NCBI GenBank assembly: GCA_030063045.1
Contig: JAQSEB010000050.1
Span: 930,001-994,000, forward strand
Source: Pratylenchus scribneri
Lineage: Eukaryota > Nematoda > Chromadorea > Rhabditida > Pratylenchidae
Length of the DNA stretch: 64,000 bases
Direction of reading: 5' to 3'
Positions within the stretch are counted from its first letter, which is position 1; each line of letters starts with the position of its first letter. Below, piece by piece: positions 1 to 14,790 of the stretch. The notes under the pieces were generated by a model. That model worked only from the letters and a program-made list of their open reading frames with translations. It searched no databases and was not told where the DNA came from. A program made the translations under genes and the position numbers.

Positions 1-80
1 AAACATTTTCAGAGAATACTATCAGGTTAAAGGAAAAGCCAGGTTAATTTTATTGAAGGATACCATCTTAATTGGAATAC

Positions 81-1187
81 ATGTCTCAATCGAGTGGATC
101 CGACGAAAAGGGGAATCATAATGGTGTCCGTGGTGGAGGCGGTCGTGGAGGACGTCAACAAGGCGGCGGAGAAGAAATTGCGACCAAATCTTTGATTATC
201 CAATCAAAGCGTTTCTACATGGATGTGAAGCAAAACAACCGTGGACGCTTCGTGAAGCTTGCTGAGGTTTATTTGGAAAACCTAAGGTCTAAATTTTGAA
301 CAAATTTAGGTTGCTCTCAATGGACGCAAAAATCGTCTCTTCATGTCAATGCGAGTGTGCAAGGAACTGAAGGAAACTCTGGACAAATTTGAGAAGGATG
401 ACAAAAGCACCGAAAGTAAGCAAAGAATTAAATTATTTTATTAATTATCACAATTTGAAGAGACCGAGAGCAAGGATGGGAATGGAATAATCCGCACCGA
501 GACCATCGTGAATGAGTCCCGCCGTTACTATGTTGACCTGAAGTATTATTAAAACATCATTAAATGTTTAATATAAATTTAAGGGAAAATCAACGCGGAA
601 CTTTCCTCCGAATCACCCAACTCGAAGTCCAGACCGGAAGTCGTAATTCGATTGCTTTGCCACTCCAAGGGATGGGTCAATTCCGTGATGCGCTTGAAGA
701 ATTGCTTGACGAATATAGCGAAGGATTCATTGGTATTTTTTAAACTTATAAAATATGAATAAATTTTCGCATAATTAGAAGAGGTAGTGGATCTTCCGCA
801 ATCGCAATCATTCCGCACTGATGGCAAGAACTTCTTCTTTGATCCGGGACACAATTCACGTGGTGACTTCCTGAAGATTACTGAGGTAACCTATACAAAG
901 ATTTTTGACCAAAAAATCATTAAATTTTGTTTCAGTTGAAACCATCAATTGGAGTTCGCAACACCATCGCAATCTCGATCAAGGCAATTCCACAGCTCAC
1001 TGAGACTCTGAACAAGCTCTATGATGACTTCAAAGCACTCCGCGCCGGCGATGTTGAGATGGTGGAAGGAGGAGGGGAGGACAATAAGACCGCAAAGGAC
1101 AAAGTTGGGGACAAGCCACCACCGGACAATGGCAACAAATCGACACCCAAGAAAGCGGTGGAAGGAGGAGACAAGCAGAAGGCTTGA
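81..1187 (+). CDS. plp-1: PUR-alpha-like single-stranded nucleic-acid-binding protein (PLP-1 type)
   Basis: Six exons: 81-266, 310-415, 461-542, 584-732, 779-885, 936-1187; 293 residues. After a Gly/Arg-rich N-terminus (residues about 14-30) come three PUR repeats, each with the family's aromatic/basic start: [15 protein letters not shown], then [15 protein letters not shown], then [15 protein letters not shown]. The tail (from about residue 245) is acidic then Lys-rich. PUR proteins bind purine-rich single-stranded DNA and RNA and act in transcription and mRNA transport; the worm member is PLP-1. The ATG at 81 is chosen over the one at 72 because MSQSSGSDE looks like a native start; either is possible. 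An AATAAA-rich stretch near 1384 may be the polyadenylation signal. The MYST gene follows in the same direction after about 310 bases. Confidence 0.93.
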
Positions 1188-1497
1188 ACATATAATTGGA
1201 CTTAACAAAACGGAAGGCAATCACAACCAAAAATACCACACCACCAAAAATAATATCCATCTCATTTTGTTACTATATTTGATGGAATCATTTTAACCAA
1301 TACAGAAAAACTTCTTTTCGATTTCCGCAAATTATGATATTCAATCACACCATTGCCAATTCCGTTATTTTATTATTAAATTGAATAAATAAAGATGACT
1401 TGTGAAGTTATTGTATGGGTTGGAAATTCCATAATTTTATTTTTTTCATTTTTAAATTTTCATTCAAATTTTATTATTTTTATGAGTTCACAGAAAA

Positions 1498-4012
<2,515 letters not shown>

Positions 4013-4678
4013 AGAAGAAAAAGATGAGAACGATTTTTTTTACTAATATTTTTGGTCTCATTTTCCCATTTTTCTCAAATTTTTAATTCTTAAAAGAATT
4101 TAAATAATAAAGAATTTTTAATTTAAATGTTTCTTAAATATTTCTAATATAATATGTATTATTCAATTGATTATTTATTTTGAAAATGTGACTCGAATTA
4201 ATAAATTTGGCCATAAAATCCATGGCCGCGAGAAATCCTCCACATTTTATTATCCCATTTTCCAATCCACTTATCCTCAATTTTTCGCTCGTCACTTGTT
4301 GCCCTTTCCCCAAATCATAAATATATAATAAAGTCAATGAGGAGAGTCCCCACCGGTTGCCTCCTCCTCCTGTCATTCGCATGGAAACTAAACTAACGTG
4401 GGAAAAATGTGGACAAAATGAAAATGAGATTACACTACTTTAGTTATTATTGAAAAATGAGGAGGAAGGGGTGAAGTGCATTGCATCCATCATCTCCCTC
4501 CGTAAATGCAATTTTTTTACGGGAATTAAATAATCGAGAACGAGAACACCATTCCACATTTTATTTAAAAAATTACTTCACAATTCGCGAACATCACATT
4601 AAATTTTTTAATCAATTACCGAAAATAATTTAATTTATATTTTTTAGGGTTTCCGTCAATCATTTGCATTGTTTAAAA
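4013..4678. other. Intergenic, MYST to SLC22
   Basis: AT-rich with an AATAAA near 4107 (likely MYST 3' end) and a TTTTTTAG near 4642 that could be a trans-splice acceptor for SLC22. No gene seen. Confidence 0.6.
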
Positions 4679-7600
4679 ATGCATTTTGATGATCTGATTG
4701 TCAATTACCTCGGCGAATTCGGGGTATGAACATTTATAAATCAGAAATTAAATTAATTGAATTTTAAGACTTATCAAAAATTGCAACTTCTGTTAGTATG
4801 TCTTCCAACATTGATTACCTCTATGAACGCTTTGAGTTGGACATTTGCCGGGGCCGATATATTACACAGGTAAATTGATAATATTAAAATAATTAAATTT
4901 CAATTTTTAATATGACTAAAATAGAGGTAAAAATAACACTTTCCAGACCTGTTTTTTGGTCAAATGTAAGAATTTTTTAAAGAAATGTATTTAAAATACG
5001 TAAAAGTGCATAAAAGTGACAATCAAGCTCGGAAAAAATTATTATCCTCTGAGCGGTTTCGAACCCGAGACCTAAATTTTGCAAAAAGTTGTCTTCCCTC
5101 TAGTTAGAATTTTTAAATGCTCTAAATTGGTAAAATTTTCGACTCTAAATTGCCATATTAATCTAAATCCTCAAATATTGCACTAATATAATATTTTAAG
5201 ATGCCGAATTGACAATGAACCATTGGATGGCCACCACTATTGGACCACCTCATCAGCAGCAAATGAATTTATAAACAAAACAGAATGCACCGATTTCCAA
5301 GACCACAATTGGCCACATTGCCCTTTTGAAAAATGCGAATTTCTAAATAAAACAAAATGCACTGAAACGGGAAATGGCTACATTTTCGACCGATCCATTG
5401 TTAGCTATTCTGCTGTTGAACGGGTTTGGAATTTTTAAATAAATAAATATGATTAATTAAATATTTAAATTTAGTGGGAATTTGTTTGCGATTGGTCCAT
5501 CTTGAAGGCTTTTATCCAATCCGCATATTACCTTGGGCAAATGGCTGGTAAACAAAATCAATAATACCATTTAAATTTTAATAAATTTAAAGGTTCTTTA
5601 ATTTTCGGCTTCCTTGGCGATCGAATCGGGCGCAAAATGGTCTTTTTCATTGCCATTGTCCTCCAAATTGTTGGAACTGCCGGTATGGCCATTTCACCTC
5701 ATTGGATTATTTATGCACTGTTCCGAATTTGTGTTGGTTTTGCACATCCAGGTTTGCCAAAAAATTTTAATAAAAAATTTGGTTAATATTAAAATTCAAA
5801 TAGCAATTTTTTCTCTAAAATTCCTTTCCATTTTTCCACCACCAAAAACCCTTTCCCATCTTTTATTCGCCCAAAAAAATATTAGGACTTGGTTGGATTC
5901 GAACCCTCGACTCTCTTATTATAACCCCCAACATTAACCATTCGACCAAAAAAATCAATACAAATTTTATAGGAATTTTCGTAATTGCCGTGATCATCGG
6001 CATGGAGCTGGTTGGGCCATCGAAGAGGAAAATAGCAGCCGCATTCACTGGAATATTTTTTGCACTTGGCCAAGTTTTTCTCGGAGCATTGGCATATTTC
6101 TTCCGTAATTACCAACATTTGCATGCAATTATTGCTTTGCCCGCCCTGATTTTCCTCTCCTATTGGTGGTGAGTTCATTTGAATTAAGGGAAAATATTAA
6201 ATTTGCCGAAAAATTATAATGGTTTATCCTAAACCCATGAACCAACCCTATCGATAGATATCGAATATTTTGGCATGGGTTCAACCAATTCTAACTTAGT
6301 TTTGAACCATTAAACCAGAATAGGTTTAAACCGTTTAATACCTTTTAATTGTTGACCAAAACCACAACAATGATCAGCTCTATCCAATTTTGGGTATATT
6401 TTGTTGTTACTCCTTTTTCGGCAAATTAAATAACCTTTTAATTAATTTACTAATAATTTAAATCAATCATTTTTAAAGGATTGTTCCCGAAAGTGCCCGT
6501 TGGTTAATGTCCCAAAAACGCTATGAGGATGCGGACAAAGTGATGCGAACGGCGGCAAGGTTCAACGGAAAACAACTTCCGGACAAATGGTGGGAAGATA
6601 TCGACGATTTTGCACATCCAAATGAAAAATCCGACGGACTTGAAAAACGCAATCGGAAACACAATTATTTGGATTTGCTGAGAACACCACGAATTCGATG
6701 CATTTCCCTGTCCACATTCTTCTGTTGGCCAGTGGTTTCCATGGTTTATTATGGAATGTCAATGAAGGTATTTTTTAATTTTTAAGAATTTAGGGCACTT
6801 ATTAGATAGGGTTATTAAGATAACCAAAAAAAATTTAAAAAAATTCAATTTGTAGGTTAGTTAGCTTAGAGGGTAAACCTACTTATTTGGAAAAAAATTA
6901 GGTCACGGGTTCGAACCTGCTCCGAGGACAATAATTTTTTCGGACTTGATTCGTATTTTTATACATTCTACAGTCAATTTTTAATATTTTAATAGACGGA
7001 TTTTCTCGGCGGCGACATGTACACTACATTCATTTTTGGTGGCATTGTGGAAATTCCTGCCCTCCTATTGATGTTTTGCATTGTGGATCGAGTGGGTAGG
7101 AAGCCGATCATCTGCGGTGGTTACATTATTGCCGCAATTTGTATGCTTTCAAATTTATGGATGGGCGAAAAAGGTACAAAATTTATTGATTAAATTCTTT
7201 AAAGTAAATAATTAATTTTTATTTTAGCTCATATTGGATTGGCAATTGCACAATTTTTGATTGGTAAAGCAGCAATTACGGCAACCTATGCAACATTGTA
7301 CACGATTACGCCGGAATTGTTCCCAACTGTCATTCGAAATATGGCCACAGGGGTTTGACAAAAATGAAATCAAATGAATTATTAATTATTGAATATTAAG
7401 GTTTGCTCAATGATGGCTCGCATCGGTGCAATCACTGCTTCTTTTATGATGATGTGGCTGGTGCAAAAATATGACAAATCCATTGTAAATTTCATTTTCA
7501 ACTTAATTAAATCCATTTTAAATATTTTTAGGTGGTCTATCCGTTTGCAACATTGGCCTTCGCAGCTGCATTGGTCGTCTATTTGTTCCTTCATGAGACT

Positions 7601-7741
7601 GCCGGCCTCAAATTCCATGAAACAATCGAAGAGACGGAACGCTGGACACGCAAATATGAAATGGAGCCACTTTCGCAAAAAGAAACCAACAACAACCCCG
7701 AAGCACCACTGAACCATGGCGATAGCAATAAATCCGAATGA
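4679..7741 (+). CDS. SLC22-type organic cation/anion transporter (MFS)
   Basis: Eleven exons: 4679-4723, 4769-4869, 5201-5423, 5475-5547, 5593-5751, 5973-6168, 6479-6767, 6996-7173, 7228-7352, 7401-7484, 7532-7741; 560 residues. The start MHFDDLIVNYLGEFG matches the SLC22 N-terminus. There is a long Cys-rich first extracellular loop (about residues 50-120), the MFS signature GFLGDRIGRK after TM2, the SLC22 segment IVPESARWL, and a second loop DRVGRKP; twelve membrane segments are expected. The family moves organic cations, carnitine or anions across the plasma membrane; the substrate cannot be read here. The acidic/Asn-rich tail is cytosolic. Introns 2 and 7 hold SINE-like copies; introns 5 and 6 hold other repeats (5880-5948, 6205-6400). 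Confidence 0.93.
4960..5105 (-). mobile_element. tRNA-derived SINE-like element, copy 3
   Basis: On +: TTCGAACCCGAGACCTAAAT preceded by the TTATTATCCTCTGAGCGG block; the A-box side reads CCCTCTAGTTAGAA. In SLC22 intron 2. Confidence 0.8.
5880..5948 (-). repeat. tRNA-like head, second type
   Basis: On the minus strand TTGGTCGAATGGTTAATG (A-box like) is followed 30 bases later by GGGTTCGAATCC (B box). Acceptor and T stems do not pair, so it is not a working tRNA gene. In SLC22 intron 5. Confidence 0.55.
6205..6400 (+). repeat. Dispersed repeat C, copy 1
   Basis: Contains TGGTTTATCCTAAACCCATG and the core AGGTTTAAACCGTTTAATAC followed by TTAATTGTTGACCAAA. In SLC22 intron 6. Same orientation as the copy at 63790. 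Confidence 0.75.
6855..6985 (+). mobile_element. tRNA-derived SINE-like element, copy 4
   Basis: A-box side GTTAGCTTAGAGGGTAAACC, B box GGGTTCGAACC, then GACAATAATTTTTTCGGACT and a TTTTTATACATTCTACA tail. In SLC22 intron 7. Confidence 0.85.
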
Positions 7742-8163
7742 ACCGAACAAAATCAATATTAACTCTTCTTTTTATTATGATTGTTCACTGTTCCCTTCCT
7801 TCCCTCTTCCCACTCATCAATCAATTTGGATATCTCGATTAATATTCTAATTTTTGACATTTGTATCTATCTATTTTTTATAGCCCAATCTAAATTTCCT
7901 TGCATTTTTTACAACATCCCTTGTGCATTTGCCCAAATTAGAACTAGTCTTTTTCCTATTTAAAACTTTAATCCAGGCTCTCTTTATAAATTTTTGATAA
8001 ATTATCATTTGTTTGAAATATCGTCGCACACTTATTAGGAGGGGGTATGGAGTTGGTTAATCCCATTCCCATTCATTTACACAGGTTAGGGGCCCAACCT
8101 AAATCAGAGCATTTTCTGGATGGATTATAATCTAAGCTAATCATTCAAAATACACATTTTAAA

Positions 8164-8328
8164 ATTTATAATATTCGAGTGAATTAATAAATATAATTTA
8201 TTCAAAATAATCGACCCGTAATAAAACAAAAACAAAATATGATGAATTTTAAATTTATAATATTCGAGTGAATTAATAAATATAATTTATTCAAAATAAT
8301 CGACCCGTAATAACAAAAACAAAATATG
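8164..8328. repeat. Tandem duplication of ~80 bases
   Basis: A block from ATTTATAATATTCGAGTGAA to ACCCGTAATAA and CAAAAACAAAATATGA occurs twice in a row with almost no differences. Lies between the convergent 3' ends of the SLC22 and MATH-BTB genes. Confidence 0.9.
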
Positions 8329-8422
8329 AACTGATTTAGGCAAAAAAAATAACATGAAATGGAATGGATTTAATCAACTAGCAAATAGGTATTTATAGTC
8401 ATTTTGAGCCGAATTCATAATT

Positions 8423-9927
8423 TCACTTTGCAATGGCCTTTAGGATTTGATCCTTCAATTGTTCGTCGGCATATGTCTTCCAATCTTCCGATTCCATCAC
8501 TTCCTTCAGATGCATTTTGATGAAGTCGATTGCATTGGTTTTGAGATGTTCTGCCCGATGGAGATTGGCCAATGATAACAATGCCAAAGCATTTGCATTC
8601 TCCAATGAATTGACCAATTGGCGTTCACAAAGAAACTTAAAATAAAATTAAAACAAATTTTAATACAAAATATTTCTTACTTTCAAGCGAATGAGTTCAT
8701 ATTTCTCGGCGGCATACAACAAATCTTCGGCCATTTCCTTCCACCAAATCGGTTCCTCTCCACTGTATCTAAAAATCAATATTTGAAAAAATGATTAAAT
8801 TTATGAAATTTCCGTACATGAAATGGAGCATTTTCTCAATAACATCGCCCTTAATGTCCACAATGTTGATGACATTTTCGTTATTCTCGGTCGTTCGATG
8901 CTGGAACATGGCCCTAAAAACCGGCGATCGGCACCACAGAATGTTTTTGTGGACCTTAAAAATATGATAAATTAATCGTAAGATAAATTTTATGCTTACC
9001 TTGAACTCTTTCTTCCCATTATCCGAGATGATCTTGCAATCCGCAAATTGACCTGTTTCAAACAAATGGCTCACATCCTCTTGTAATCGACATTCGGGCA
9101 CCCAGACATTCTTGACCTTAACAATTTCTATCCTATAATTTTAATCAAAATACACAAAAATACCGATTTCTGCTTGACTGTCACTGAACACACAATTGTG
9201 AGTTGACCGCCATCAAGGTAACCATTTTCCGCTTTGAGCAGGTCTTCCCTTTTGATCATTTTATCACAGCCCCAACCGTTGGTATCTGGCTTATATTTGC
9301 GCCATTCTGCTGAAACTTGAAATTTTTTCAGTTTTATAAAAAGCAAATTCTTACTTGGTTTCAGCACAAATTCATCACCGTTGGGTTTGCGTATTGTGAT
9401 CTGATATTTTGCTTCCATTTCCTCATTTTTAGAGTCGGTGAGATATAGAAAAATCGCAATATAATCGTTGGATTCTTCTATACGTCCATTTGGATACATT
9501 CTCATTTCCCATTTTAAGAGTTGGCCATCCGGTGCTTTGGAACTTAATACGAATAAATTTATATTCTAATGTTAAAAATGCATACATGAATTCGGTAGAT
9601 TGCAAATATTCTCCACATTTCTCATCGTGCCCGGAAAAGTTTTCGAACTTAAATAGCAAAAAGAAAAATAAGTTTTAATCAAAAATAATGAACCTTCCAG
9701 AAGAATTTGTCGCTGAAAAAATTTGGAAAAAAATTATTTATTTCTATAAATTCTTATATTTTTACGTTGTGATCTTCAATTGGGTGGTACAGAAATTGTT
9801 GTATTTATTGGTTGCACTTTGATTGTTATTCGACTCAATTGGATGATCCTGCTGGCGAACCTGCAAGTTTTTTTGGTTTGATTGGACTATTAGATTAAAA
9901 ACTTACACGTCCTTTAACATTGCCCAT
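8423..9927 (-). CDS. MATH-BTB protein (SPOP/MEL-26-like Cullin-3 adaptor)
   Basis: Ten exons in minus order: 9907-9927, 9766-9860, 9694-9712, 9586-9647, 9355-9542, 9164-9315, 9000-9116, 8818-8954, 8681-8768, 8423-8635; 363 residues. The MATH domain (about 45-185; FENFSGHDEKCGEYLQS ... WGCDKMIKREDLL) is followed by BTB (about 200-310; FADCKIISDNGKKEFKVHK, SPVFRAMFQH, FIYSGEEP) and the SPOP-type helical tail with LANLHRAEHLKTNAIDFI. By family knowledge MATH picks the substrate and BTB recruits Cullin-3 for ubiquitination. The acceptor for exon 7 was set at 9116 because only that keeps the reading frame. It is divergently paired with the gene starting at 10500 across a 570-base shared upstream region. 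Which of the many worm bath genes is the ortholog is not resolved. Confidence 0.92.
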
Positions 9928-10179
9928 AATTGTTGGATGTTTATTGTTTAAACTTTAAATATTTGTTTGCTTTTTGAGCTGAAATAAATTTAAATGTAAG
10001 CATTTTAAAATAATGAGATGATGATGATGAGAAAATATGGAATATGGATTATGGAATTGTTAAAAATCAATATTATAGAATAGACTAGATATGGATTATT
10101 TTATAAACGATATTCGGTGATGAATGATGTGATGATGTAAATGATTTGATTTATTTGCTTTGCTTTTAGCTTTTTAGTG

Positions 10180-10370
10180 AAATGAAATGTGAATATGTAT
10201 GAATGAATGTGCATTGTGCAATCAATCGATAACTAAGCCTGTAACAATCATTCGCTTTGAAATTTATTTTGGCCATTTTTAAAAAATCAATACAACAGTA
10301 TCTAAGACTTGACGCTTAATTAAATACCAATTATAAGAACTTAAGCTTAACTTGTTAAGCAAAAATTTTG
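10180..10370. promoter_or_regulatory. Shared divergent-promoter sequence, copy A
   Basis: Lies between the divergent MATH-BTB and NYN-like genes. It matches copy B (39525-39795) in the same order: GAAATGTGAATA; CAATCGATAA ... TGTA ... CATTCGCTTtGAAATT at 10221-10265; a GTATC block; and ACTTAAGcTtAAcTTGTTAA followed by GCAAAAATT at 10338-10367. A regulatory role is inferred from position; a mobile or duplicated origin is the alternative. Confidence 0.5.
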
Positions 10371-10499
10371 GCAATTTTTTTAATTAACAATTGTGGTCAA
10401 AAATCAAGCTAACTTTCTTATTAGTTTCACTGTTCCATTATCCATTTGATATTTTTCATAATCTAATCAATACAAAGTTTTTTAAGATTTTATAAACAA

Positions 10500-12326
10500 A
10501 TGAACTCATATCCAGCTTTTGGTTTCGACAGTTCTTCATCATCCGATGAATCGTTTAGTGTTGTTGATGATGATCTGCTACATGGAAATTTCAATTTTAC
10601 ATCAAATAATACAATTTCAAACACAAAACATCCTACAAATACTAATGCGGCTGGCAGCAGAAATGATAAATTCAATTTGAATCAAATTGAAGATTTGCTT
10701 GAATGGGATGTGAACAACGAAGAAAGTAAGATTTATTTAAGGCCTATATTACAAATAAAATTGTTCAGGATCTCAAAATGGTGTCAAACGCAATCATCAC
10801 TCCATTAATGATGATCTCATGTCCGGACCTCATCATCAAATTGTCAATCATAATAATTCAACAAAGTTTTTGGATCCATTTTCAACATTGATGGATGATT
10901 ATGGACCCAGTTCAAGCACAAGCACCAACAATAAGCAATGTCAACAATTAGTTATGGTCAATGGTTTGAAACTGATTATTTTTACCAACAAAATTAAAAA
11001 TGTTCAGGTTCGGCCGATGATTGTCCTCAAAATCGTTTGCCACGAAAATCCATTTGCTATGATTATATTCGTCAACCACTTGGCATTAAAGAGCAAAATC
11101 GTGAATTCCTTTCATTGGTAAAATAAAATATGTTAAAATAAATTATTTTTCAGGTCGGTAATTTGAGTAATCCATTCCTGCGTCCAATATTAATTGATGG
11201 AATTGGTTTAATCAAGGCTTACAGACAAGGTCTTCAATTTTTATTTATATCAAATTTTAAATATTTTAAAGGATCTAGTGATGATGAACCGGATGGCGCT
11301 GCCTGGGATGTTTTTGAAACAAAAAGGTTCCATTTTAAAATATTTTTTACGAATAAATTAAACAAATTATTTATAGATTTGCAATTGTCCCAATAATTCG
11401 TTGCATATTCTATTGGATTTCACGTGGCCATTTAACCCAAGTGTTCTTTCCAACAAGCTTCAGCCCAATGACTCGACCAGGGATATATGGGGCCAGCGAT
11501 CAAGATTTGGCCAATTTGAGAACACTTGAGCGCAGCGCAATTGCAAAATTTATTGACGAACCAAATTTCCGTGGTTTGTAAGTAAAATTAATGTTTTTTT
11601 TTCCAATAAAATTTATTATTCAGCCTTCTTGGAGAACAGCAGTTTTTGCGCGCTTGCATTGTCACTTCAATTCATCATTGGATCGATCCTAATTGCCATT
11701 CGAATTTGGATGTGAAACTTGGTGTTTACAAGACTTGGGCTGACATTCATTCAACAGTGAGTCCTGAAGATTGCCAAAAAATTGAGAATACAATTCTTAG
11801 CCTAGGGGGAAACAATCATTTCTGCAAAATTTAGGTCGCGGGTTCGAATCCGCTCAGAGGACAATAATTTTTTTCGGACTTGGTTGTCACTTTTATGCAT
11901 TTTTATACATTCTTCTACAATATATTTCTAGACAAAGCAAAGCAAAAAACCACTAGTGTTACCACAAAATTTAATAATAAAATATTAAATATATTTTTTA
12001 GTGCGCTTCTGATCACATTCTTCAGCCATATTTTGGGCCAAAAGGCGATTTTGTTTATTTCTCACCAATTCGAGGTGGAAAGAGGGAATTTACGGTTGAC
12101 ACGGTTCTTGACAATGAAATTAAAACGAAAGAAGAATTCAATCAATTTTATAAATACCAACTCAATTACATTGATCAGGTCGGAAATTTCCAATTCTAAT
12201 CAAATTAATCAAATATTTTAGGCAAAACAACTCAAAGTTCTCTATGATTTGCTGCCACCGGACCGACGAGTTCGTGAGGCCCATGTGATGATGGCAATTA
12301 TGAAGAGAATCGAAAAATTTATGTAA
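10500..12326 (+). CDS. Putative NYN/PIN-type ribonuclease (Regnase/RDE-8-like, tentative)
   Basis: Nine exons: 10500-10725, 10769-10963, 11008-11117, 11154-11229, 11272-11326, 11377-11577, 11624-11756, 12002-12178, 12222-12326; 425 residues. The first ~175 residues are Ser/Asn/Asp-rich and look disordered. The ordered part starts with LRPILIDGIGLIKAY, resembling the RPIVIDGSN strand of NYN nucleases with its metal-binding Asp. It is followed by RCIFYWISRGHLTQVFFPT, like the W..RGH..I.VF.P segment of Regnase. A C-terminal helical part ends in LPPDRRVREAHVMMAIMK. Later acidic residues of the active site could not be placed with certainty, and there is no CCCH finger. If correct, it would cleave RNA in mRNA decay or small-RNA pathways. 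Intron 7 contains a SINE-like copy. The gene model is more certain than the function. Confidence 0.7.
11795..11935 (+). mobile_element. tRNA-derived SINE-like element, copy 5
   Basis: CTTAGCCTAGGGGGAAAC, B box GGGTTCGAATCC, GGACAATAATTTTTTTCGG, TTTTATGCATTTTTATACAT. In intron 7 of the NYN-like gene; one of the best preserved copies. Confidence 0.88.
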
Positions 12327-12703
12327 AGAATAAATTGATATTGGAAATTCACAATCTCATCATTTTTTGCTCACTTTTTCAATGATAAATTTTTTTAAAA
12401 TCAATCAATAATGTTTTAAAATATTGATTAATTATTTCCATTAATATCTACAATATAATCATAAATCATTAAAATATGTTAAATTAGATAATCGATAATG
12501 ATGGAGTTTGATTTTTTGATATTAGATTGAAAAGTTTTGAACGACTTTTTCGGTAAAATTAGAAAATATCATCGAGATTGTGTTTAAAATAGTACATAAT
12601 CCGTATCAATCCATTACATTATTCCTATTCCTAATAATACCTACCTCATAAATTGCTACAAATAATTAAAATTAAACCGATATATAATTCTGGCTGATTT
12701 AAG
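12327..12703. other. Intergenic, NYN-like to coiled-coil gene
   Basis: Very AT-rich; no coding signal or repeat family recognised. Confidence 0.6.
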
Positions 12704-14790
12704 ATGGACATCACCAAAGAAAAGAAACGATTCTCGAAGAAAAAGATGATAAATAATAAAATGGTCGGTGCAAATGTGAAAATTGTTCGGAAAGCTTTGA
12801 AAATTCCAACGAATTATGATGCATTTGCGGCAAAACAAATGCAAATTTATAAAAATTCAAAGGCGCAGGAAATGTTCAAGGAGAGGAATAAAAAGTACAC
12901 TTGTGTTGAGGAAGGAGGATTCCAGCAAAAACAGCAAAATAATAGGTTTAATTGAATAATTATGAAAATAAATGCAAAGATTTTAAGTGAATCAACGGAA
13001 TCTATCCAACCAAAAATAAAGACATCACCAATATCGACAATGGATTTTTTGGATGAATCAACGCGGGAAATGATAATGAATTATGTTTGTTTTTTGGGCA
13101 ATTTAAACAAAATAAATTAAATTGTTTAGGAGAAACAAAAAGTCGGTCAACAACAACAACAGCCATCGACTTCATCAACATATTCCTCATCATTCACTGG
13201 GTCCAGTTCGGGAGGACATGTTTTTGTGGGCGAAAGGTTTGACAATACATAACAAACTTAAGAGTATAGTTAATGCTTTTCCAACTCTTATTATTGTATT
13301 TTATCTGAAATATACTATAGAGAATGTATAAAAACGCATAAAAGTGAAAACCAAGTACGAATAAAATTATGTCCTCTGCGAGGGTCGAACCCGAGACCTA
13401 ATTTTTGCAAAAAGGTTTCCCTTTTGGGTCAAAAATTATTTTGATAGGAAACATCGATTGATTGATTGAATTTTAGACCGGAAAGTGTTGGTGGTGTCCG
13501 AATGTTCAATCCAATGCCAACCTTCACGCCCATTTTCAATCCATCCATTCCACCGCCCTCATTTCCTGCCTCAATTTTGCAACATTGCAGCCCCGCCGGT
13601 GCCGCCATTAGTAATCAACAATTCCAGCAAAAAACAATTCAACAAACCGCACAAATCCAAAAACAAAATGCGCCCGGTAGCAGTAGCAAAACAACGGCGA
13701 TGAATGAAGAAGTTGTGATGGCGGAAAAGGAAATTAAACAAGAAGCTGTGGACACCGAAATGCAGGTAAACGAATCATGGTTTTGCCACACAAAAATAAT
13801 ATTAGAAAATTTGCCTGTTTATTAAGTTAAAGGCTAGGATTTATTTTAGTTTAAGACTCAATAGAGGATTTAATAAAGAAGATTTTATCAATAAATTTTG
13901 TTGACGCATTTAGCATAACGGGAAAACTCTTCGACTTTGCAAATTTAGGTCCCAGGTTCGAATCCGCGCAAGGGATAATAATTTTTTCCGGACTTGTTAA
14001 CCACTTTTATACATTTTTATAAATTCTACTGTTCATTTTTAGATGAAATAAAATATTTAGTACAAAAATCTACGAATAAAATGAACTAATTATTAATGAG
14101 AATAATTTTAAGGACGAAATTCCCTCCTTCCAAAGTCCTCCAACAACAGCAACAAATGAAAAGGATTTGAAGCAGTCAAGAAAAACGGCGGCCGAATTCC
14201 AAGAAGATGAGGACAAAAAACGAAAGGTGGGTTAATAATTGGGGAGCTAGTTTAATATAGGATTTGATGAGAAAAGTTTAAATAATATTTTGTGAATTTA
14301 TTTTACTTTTTCGAATAGTTTTAAATTATTTACATATTTTAGTACTTTTTCGGGAAATATTTCATTAGAAAAACGCCATAAAAATCCAAAAAGCAAACAT
14401 AATTTGAGGTTTTCGAAAAACAATTTTGACAAATTTCACAAAAAAAAACCTAAAAATGAACATTTGTGATTTTCGCTACCTAAAAATCCACTTCCTTTTA
14501 ATGAATAAATTTAAATTTATTTAATAATTTAAGCAAGCTCTGTTATGGGGACTTTGCCAAGAGGAATTGACGGTTACATCTGCAATTACGAATTCCACAA
14601 AGCGAATTGAAAATATCCGCCAAAAGATTGAACAACAGAAGAAGGCATTGGCCATGGAGGAGGGCAACCTGGAGAAGGTAAAATTGAGAGGAAATGGAGG
14701 CCAAAATTATTACAAAAATTTCAGTTAAAAGTGAAACGCACCGAATTGGAGCAGCGAAGGATTTGTTTGCTAAAAAGTGTTGACCAATGA
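12704..14790 (+). CDS. Hypothetical protein with Gln/Pro-rich middle and C-terminal coiled coil
   Basis: Seven exons: 12704-12945, 12988-13084, 13130-13236, 13477-13765, 14113-14226, 14534-14677, 14725-14790; 352 residues. Family not recognised. The N-terminus is very basic (KEKKRFSKKKMINNKMVG). The middle is Ser/Gln/Pro-rich with a short PPPSFP stretch. Residues about 265-320 are charged with a run DEDKKRKQ, and the last 80 residues form a clear coiled coil (NIRQKIEQQKKALAMEE, KRTELEQRR). Such a layout is common in nuclear scaffold or transcription cofactors, but no domain is claimed. Intron 3 (13237-13476) and intron 4 (13766-14112) each contain a SINE-like copy, in opposite orientations. 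Frame is kept through all seven exons. Confidence 0.75.
13300..13445 (-). mobile_element. tRNA-derived SINE-like element, copy 6
   Basis: On +: tail complement TATAGAGAATGTATAAAAACG, then ATGTCCTCTGCGAGGGTCGA and CCCGAGACCTAATTTTTG. In intron 3 of the unknown coiled-coil gene. Confidence 0.8.
13908..14042 (+). mobile_element. tRNA-derived SINE-like element, copy 7
   Basis: TTTAGCATAACGGGAAAAC, B box AGGTTCGAATCC, GATAATAATTTTTTCCGGAC, then TTTTTATAAATTCTACTG. In intron 4 of the coiled-coil gene. Confidence 0.82.
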
